DNA from: an uncultured Alphaproteobacteria bacterium
GTDB taxonomy: Bacteria > Pseudomonadota > Alphaproteobacteria > Minwuiales > Minwuiaceae
Length of the DNA stretch: 8,741 nucleotides
Assembly (NCBI GenBank): GCA_913064755.1
Contig: CAJYBQ010000101.1
Coordinates: 1 to 8,741 of the forward strand
Reading direction: 5' to 3'
This document shows positions 6,723-8,741 of this stretch, piece after piece (positions within the stretch are counted from its first letter, which is position 1; every line of letters begins with the position of its first letter). A program made the translations under genes and the position numbers. The notes under the pieces are model-generated. The model saw only the letters and a list, made by a program, of their open reading frames with translations. It did not search any database and had not been told where the DNA came from.

Positions 6723-7059
6723 GCGATACGTCTCCGCTGCGCTTTGCTGACGCCGCCGCCAGACGCTTGTCGCGCCGAATGAAAAACAGGTTCCGGCCGT
6801 AGATGATGATGCCCGTGGTCTGGCCGAGCATGATCACCGGGTCTTCACGCAGGACGCCATAGGTGAACATCAGGATGCCGCCGGTGATGGAGAAGTACCA
6901 GAACGCTTCCGGGACGACCGACTTGCGTGCCCGCTCCGTCACGATCCACTGCACCAGGAACCGCATGAAGAACATGCTCTGGGCAAACAGGCCGAAGGCG
7001 AAGAGCCAGACCTCGATGCCCGTCATGCGGTCCCACCAGTTGGCGACCAGCTCAGTCAT
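6688..7059 (-). CDS. Small LAB_N-domain membrane protein (lipid-A-disaccharide synthase N-terminal-like)
   Basis: A 123-residue membrane protein with three predicted helices (about 16-40, 54-69, 75-95) and a charged cytoplasmic-like tail. It matches the LAB_N domain, named because it is fused to the front of LpxB in some bacteria. Visible hallmarks are RFLVQWIVTERARKSVVP (33-50), FWYFSITGGILM (53-64) and GQTTGIIIYGRNLFF (79-93). No catalytic LpxB part is present, so it is not the disaccharide synthase. From memory, the family is grouped with the small PQ-loop/SemiSWEET-like membrane proteins, which would fit a transport or flipping role; no function is established. It lies between the sugar-charging GT2 and the GT-C transferase. 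The start ATG overlaps the GT2 stop as ATGA with AGGG six bases upstream, and its 3' end overlaps the next gene by 35 bases. Confidence 0.9.
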   Translation of the reverse strand: MTELVANWWDRMTGIEVWLFAFGLFAQSMFFMRFLVQWIVTERARKSVVPEAFWYFSITGGILMFTYGVLREDPVIMLGQTTGIIIYGRNLFFIRRDKRLAAASAKRSGDVSHEPTKSARPDR

Positions 7060-7802
7060 GCGTCACCCTGTTCGTTGCGCCGGACCTCGGTCGGTTCAGG
7101 ATTGCGCGCACGATAGCGCAGCCAGACAAAGCCCAGAAGGTCGATCACCCCGTCCAGGGCGCGTTTCCAGTTCGTGTACTTCGATTGCCCCGCCGACCGG
7201 TCCCGGTCGCCGATCTCCACGGTTGCCACGTCATGGCCATGCAGGCGGAACAGGGCCGGCATGAAGCGGTGCATGGTCGCGAAGAAGGGCAGTTGCAGGT
7301 AGTCGGCGCGACGGAAGGCCTTCAGCCCGCAGCCCGAATCCGGGCAGTCATCGCGCAGCACGGCCTGGCGTATCGCGTTGGCGGCACGGGAGGCGAAGCG
7401 TCGGCTGCCGGTGGCCTTGCGTCCCACCCGCCAGCCGTTCACCAGGCCCACGGGGGGCTGGTCCGGGTCCAGCAAGCGGTCGATCAGCTTCGGAATGTCG
7501 GGCGGCGGGTTCTGGCCGTCACCGTCCAGCGTGATGATCACTTCAGCATCGGTGGCTGCACGGACGCCGCTGCGCACCGCGGCGCTCTGGCCGGACCGGA
7601 CAGCGTGGCGCAGGACGCGCAGGCGCGGCACCGTGGCCATGGTCCGGCGCAACTCGGCCGGTGTTGCATCGTCGGACCCGTCGTCCACCACGATGATGGT
7701 GAGGGACGGGGTGTCTTTCAGAACATCGTCGATTTCCGTGACGAGGTGGCCGATGTTGCCAGCTTCGTTCATCGCGGGAATAACGACCGCAAGGGTGGTC
7801 AT
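7056..7802 (-). CDS. Family 2 glycosyltransferase, polyprenyl-phosphate sugar synthase type (DPM1/ArnC/RgtE-like)
   Basis: A cytoplasmic or membrane-associated GT-A enzyme that should transfer a sugar from a nucleotide donor to undecaprenyl phosphate or a similar polyprenyl phosphate. It has 248 residues from the ATG at 7802-7800. Motifs in order: VVIPAMNEAGNI (6-17), VVDDGSDDAT (38-47), metal-binding TLDGDGQNPP (91-100) with the DxD at D93/D95, DSGCGLKAFRR (155-165), and SAGQSKYTNWKRALDGVIDL (203-222), typical of dolichyl-phosphate mannose synthase relatives. Unlike ArnC it lacks the pair of C-terminal membrane helices; only a short hydrophobic stretch (219-228) is visible. The frame is open upstream to a TTG at 7892, but the ATG begins exactly at the conserved first strand; its ribosome site is weak. 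It heads the operon and should supply the donor for the ArnT-like transferase. Sugar unknown. Confidence 0.91.
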   Translation of the reverse strand: MTTLAVVIPAMNEAGNIGHLVTEIDDVLKDTPSLTIIVVDDGSDDATPAELRRTMATVPRLRVLRHAVRSGQSAAVRSGVRAATDAEVIITLDGDGQNPPPDIPKLIDRLLDPDQPPVGLVNGWRVGRKATGSRRFASRAANAIRQAVLRDDCPDSGCGLKAFRRADYLQLPFFATMHRFMPALFRLHGHDVATVEIGDRDRSAGQSKYTNWKRALDGVIDLLGFVWLRYRARNPEPTEVRRNEQGDA

Positions 7803-7837
7803 GGGATGCGGGTCCGGAGCAGTTGCCTGAGCGGGTA

Positions 7838-7855
7838 CCCAGGCGGTTGCCTGGG
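7838..7855 (-). promoter_or_regulatory. Hairpin in the leader of the glycolipid operon
   Basis: A perfect inverted repeat, CCCAGGC (7838-7844), four-base loop, GCCTGGG (7849-7855), lies about 36 bases before the ATG of the first operon gene. As RNA it gives a stable 7-bp stem with a tetraloop. There is no U-tract after it. It could be a leader structure affecting expression, or it is coding if the upstream TTG (7892) is the true start. One arm is part of a repeated octamer GTTGCCTG (7822-7829 and 7846-7853), 24 bases apart. Confidence 0.3.
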
Positions 7856-8021
7856 CGAAGGATTCTGCGGCGGGCAGTCCCTGCCGCGACAAAGCGCGTT
7901 ACTTGGCAGATTTCGCCGCGCCCGTCCATGGCTGCACCCAGCGCATGCGTGCGGCGCGCCGCCGCGCCAAGTGTTCCCATGGGCCACGCTTCGCGCTAGA
8001 TCATGGGGCACAAAACTGCAT

Positions 8022-8025
8022 GGAG
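8022..8025 (+). promoter_or_regulatory. Ribosome binding site deciding the thiolase start
   Basis: GGAG sits nine bases before the ATG at 8035. An in-frame ATG at 8020 would add five residues (MEHQI), but it overlaps this GGAG and has no good site of its own within normal distance, so 8035 is preferred. Confidence 0.6.
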
Positions 8026-8034
8026 CATCAGATC

Positions 8035-8741
8035 ATGAGCAGCACAGACCCGATCATCATCGTTGGCATGGCCCGCACCCCGATGGGGGGATTCCAGGGT
8101 GAACTGGGCAGTGAGGTCGCATCCCGCCTCGGCAGTGTGGCCATCGCGTCCGCCCTGTCGCGCGCAGGCGTGGCGCCGGAGGACATCGACGAGGTGATCA
8201 TGGGCAATGTGCTGCCCGCCGGCCAGGGCCAGGCCCCGGCACGCCAGGCGTCAAAGGGCGCCGGCATCCCCGATGCCGCCAATTGCACGACGGTCAACAA
8301 GATGTGCGGTTCCGGCATGAAGGCGGCCATGTTCAGCCACGACATGCTGCTGGCCGGTGTGAACGACATCATGGTCGCCGGTGGCATGGAAAGCATGACC
8401 AACTCGCCGTACCCGCTGCCGAAGGCGCGGGGCGGGATGCGGCTGGGCCATGGCGAGGTAAAGGACCACATGTTCCTCGACGGCGTGGAAGACGCCTATG
8501 ACAGGGGGCGCCTGATGGGCACCTTCGCGGAGGATTGTGCCGAGGCCTACCAGTTCACCCGCGAACAGCAGGACGAATACGCGATCCGCAGCCTGCAGCG
8601 GGCCAAGGGCGCGCAGGACAGCGGCAGCTTCGCCGACGAGATCGCGCCGGTGACCATGACCACCCGCAAGGGCGAGGTCACGGTCAGCAGCGATGAACAG
8701 CCGCGCAAGGCCGACCTGGCCAAGATTCCGACCCTGAAGCC
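8035..8741 (+). CDS. Thiolase, acetyl-CoA C-acyltransferase (partial, first 235 codons)
   Basis: This cytoplasmic enzyme condenses two acetyl-CoA to acetoacetyl-CoA or cleaves 3-ketoacyl-CoA, linking acetyl-CoA pools to fatty acid or amino acid breakdown, or to polyhydroxybutyrate or ketone-body synthesis. The frame is open from the ATG to the right edge. Visible features are the N-terminal strand IIIVGMARTPMGGFQG (7-22), MGNVLPAGQGQAPARQ (56-71) and NKMCGSGMKA (88-97), where C91 is the acyl-accepting cysteine, then VAGGMESMTNSPY (114-126) and the CoA-loop region ending at the edge. The two downstream catalytic motifs (the GHP histidine and the second cysteine CxGGG) fall outside the window. 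The spacing of the first motifs is normal for the biosynthetic (PhaA/AtoB-like) type of about 390 residues, but degradative thiolases cannot be excluded without the C-terminal half. The gene is divergent from the glycolipid operon. Confidence 0.94.
   Translation, partial: MSSTDPIIIVGMARTPMGGFQGELGSEVASRLGSVAIASALSRAGVAPEDIDEVIMGNVLPAGQGQAPARQASKGAGIPDAANCTTVNKMCGSGMKAAMFSHDMLLAGVNDIMVAGGMESMTNSPYPLPKARGGMRLGHGEVKDHMFLDGVEDAYDRGRLMGTFAEDCAEAYQFTREQQDEYAIRSLQRAKGAQDSGSFADEIAPVTMTTRKGEVTVSSDEQPRKADLAKIPTLK

Larger units (their letters stand above)
7803..8034. other. Divergent intergenic region between the glycolipid operon and the thiolase gene
   Basis: These 232 bases must carry promoters for both the minus-strand operon and the plus-strand thiolase. 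Besides the hairpin at 7838-7855 I see two GC-rich palindromes, CGCATGCG (7942-7949) and GCGGCGCGCCGC (7951-7962), near the middle. For the thiolase, TTCCCA (7974-7979) and CTAGAT (7996-8001) at 16-base spacing is a weak promoter candidate. No convincing small gene or RNA gene was found. Confidence 0.4.

Noticed and set aside
7185..8102. A 305-codon plus-strand frame across the GT2 gene and the divergent spacer
   Set aside because: It overlaps both the GT2 gene in antisense and the true thiolase start in another frame, and shows no recognisable motif.

Overview
This GC-rich window (roughly two-thirds G+C) holds ten protein genes packed with almost no spare DNA. Gene order, codon use and protein sequence (a short LAB_N-domain protein, an alphaproteobacterial type of AsnC/Lrp regulator, a phosphate-poor-lipid-A type gene set) suggest an alphaproteobacterium. 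Rhodospirillales/Acetobacteraceae is my best guess, but the window alone does not prove the rank below class. I saw no tRNA, rRNA, insertion sequence, CRISPR array or phage gene, and no gene-free stretch longer than about 230 bases.

Region 1 (1-1698, minus strand) is the molybdate ABC importer modABC: periplasmic binding protein, then permease, then ATPase (cut by the window edge). Both junctions are ATGA stop/start overlaps, so the three genes are almost certainly co-translated. Region 2 (1813-2880, plus strand) is a class I nitronate monooxygenase-type flavoprotein, divergent from modA across a 114-base spacer that contains a hairpin and a 10-base palindrome beside the modA start. Region 3 (2902-3393, minus strand) is an AsnC/Lrp regulator. 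It converges on the monooxygenase gene over a 14-base perfect palindrome and has three inverted repeats at helically phased spacing in its own upstream region.

Region 4 (3508-7802, minus strand) is the most interesting part: a four-gene overlapping operon. In transcription order it encodes a DPM1/ArnC-like family 2 glycosyltransferase (makes a polyprenyl-phosphate sugar), a 123-residue LAB_N membrane protein, an ArnT-like GT-C glycosyltransferase (uses polyprenyl-phosphate sugar in the periplasm), and a 519-residue protein with two complete PAP2 phosphatase domains in one chain. Together these read as an envelope glycolipid remodelling pathway: charge a lipid carrier with a sugar, flip it, remove phosphate(s) from an acceptor such as lipid A, and put sugar on it. 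The sugar, the acceptor and the flippase role of LAB_N are inferences.

Region 5 (8035 to the right edge, plus strand) is the first 235 codons of a thiolase (acetyl-CoA C-acyltransferase), divergent from the glycolipid operon across a 232-base spacer.
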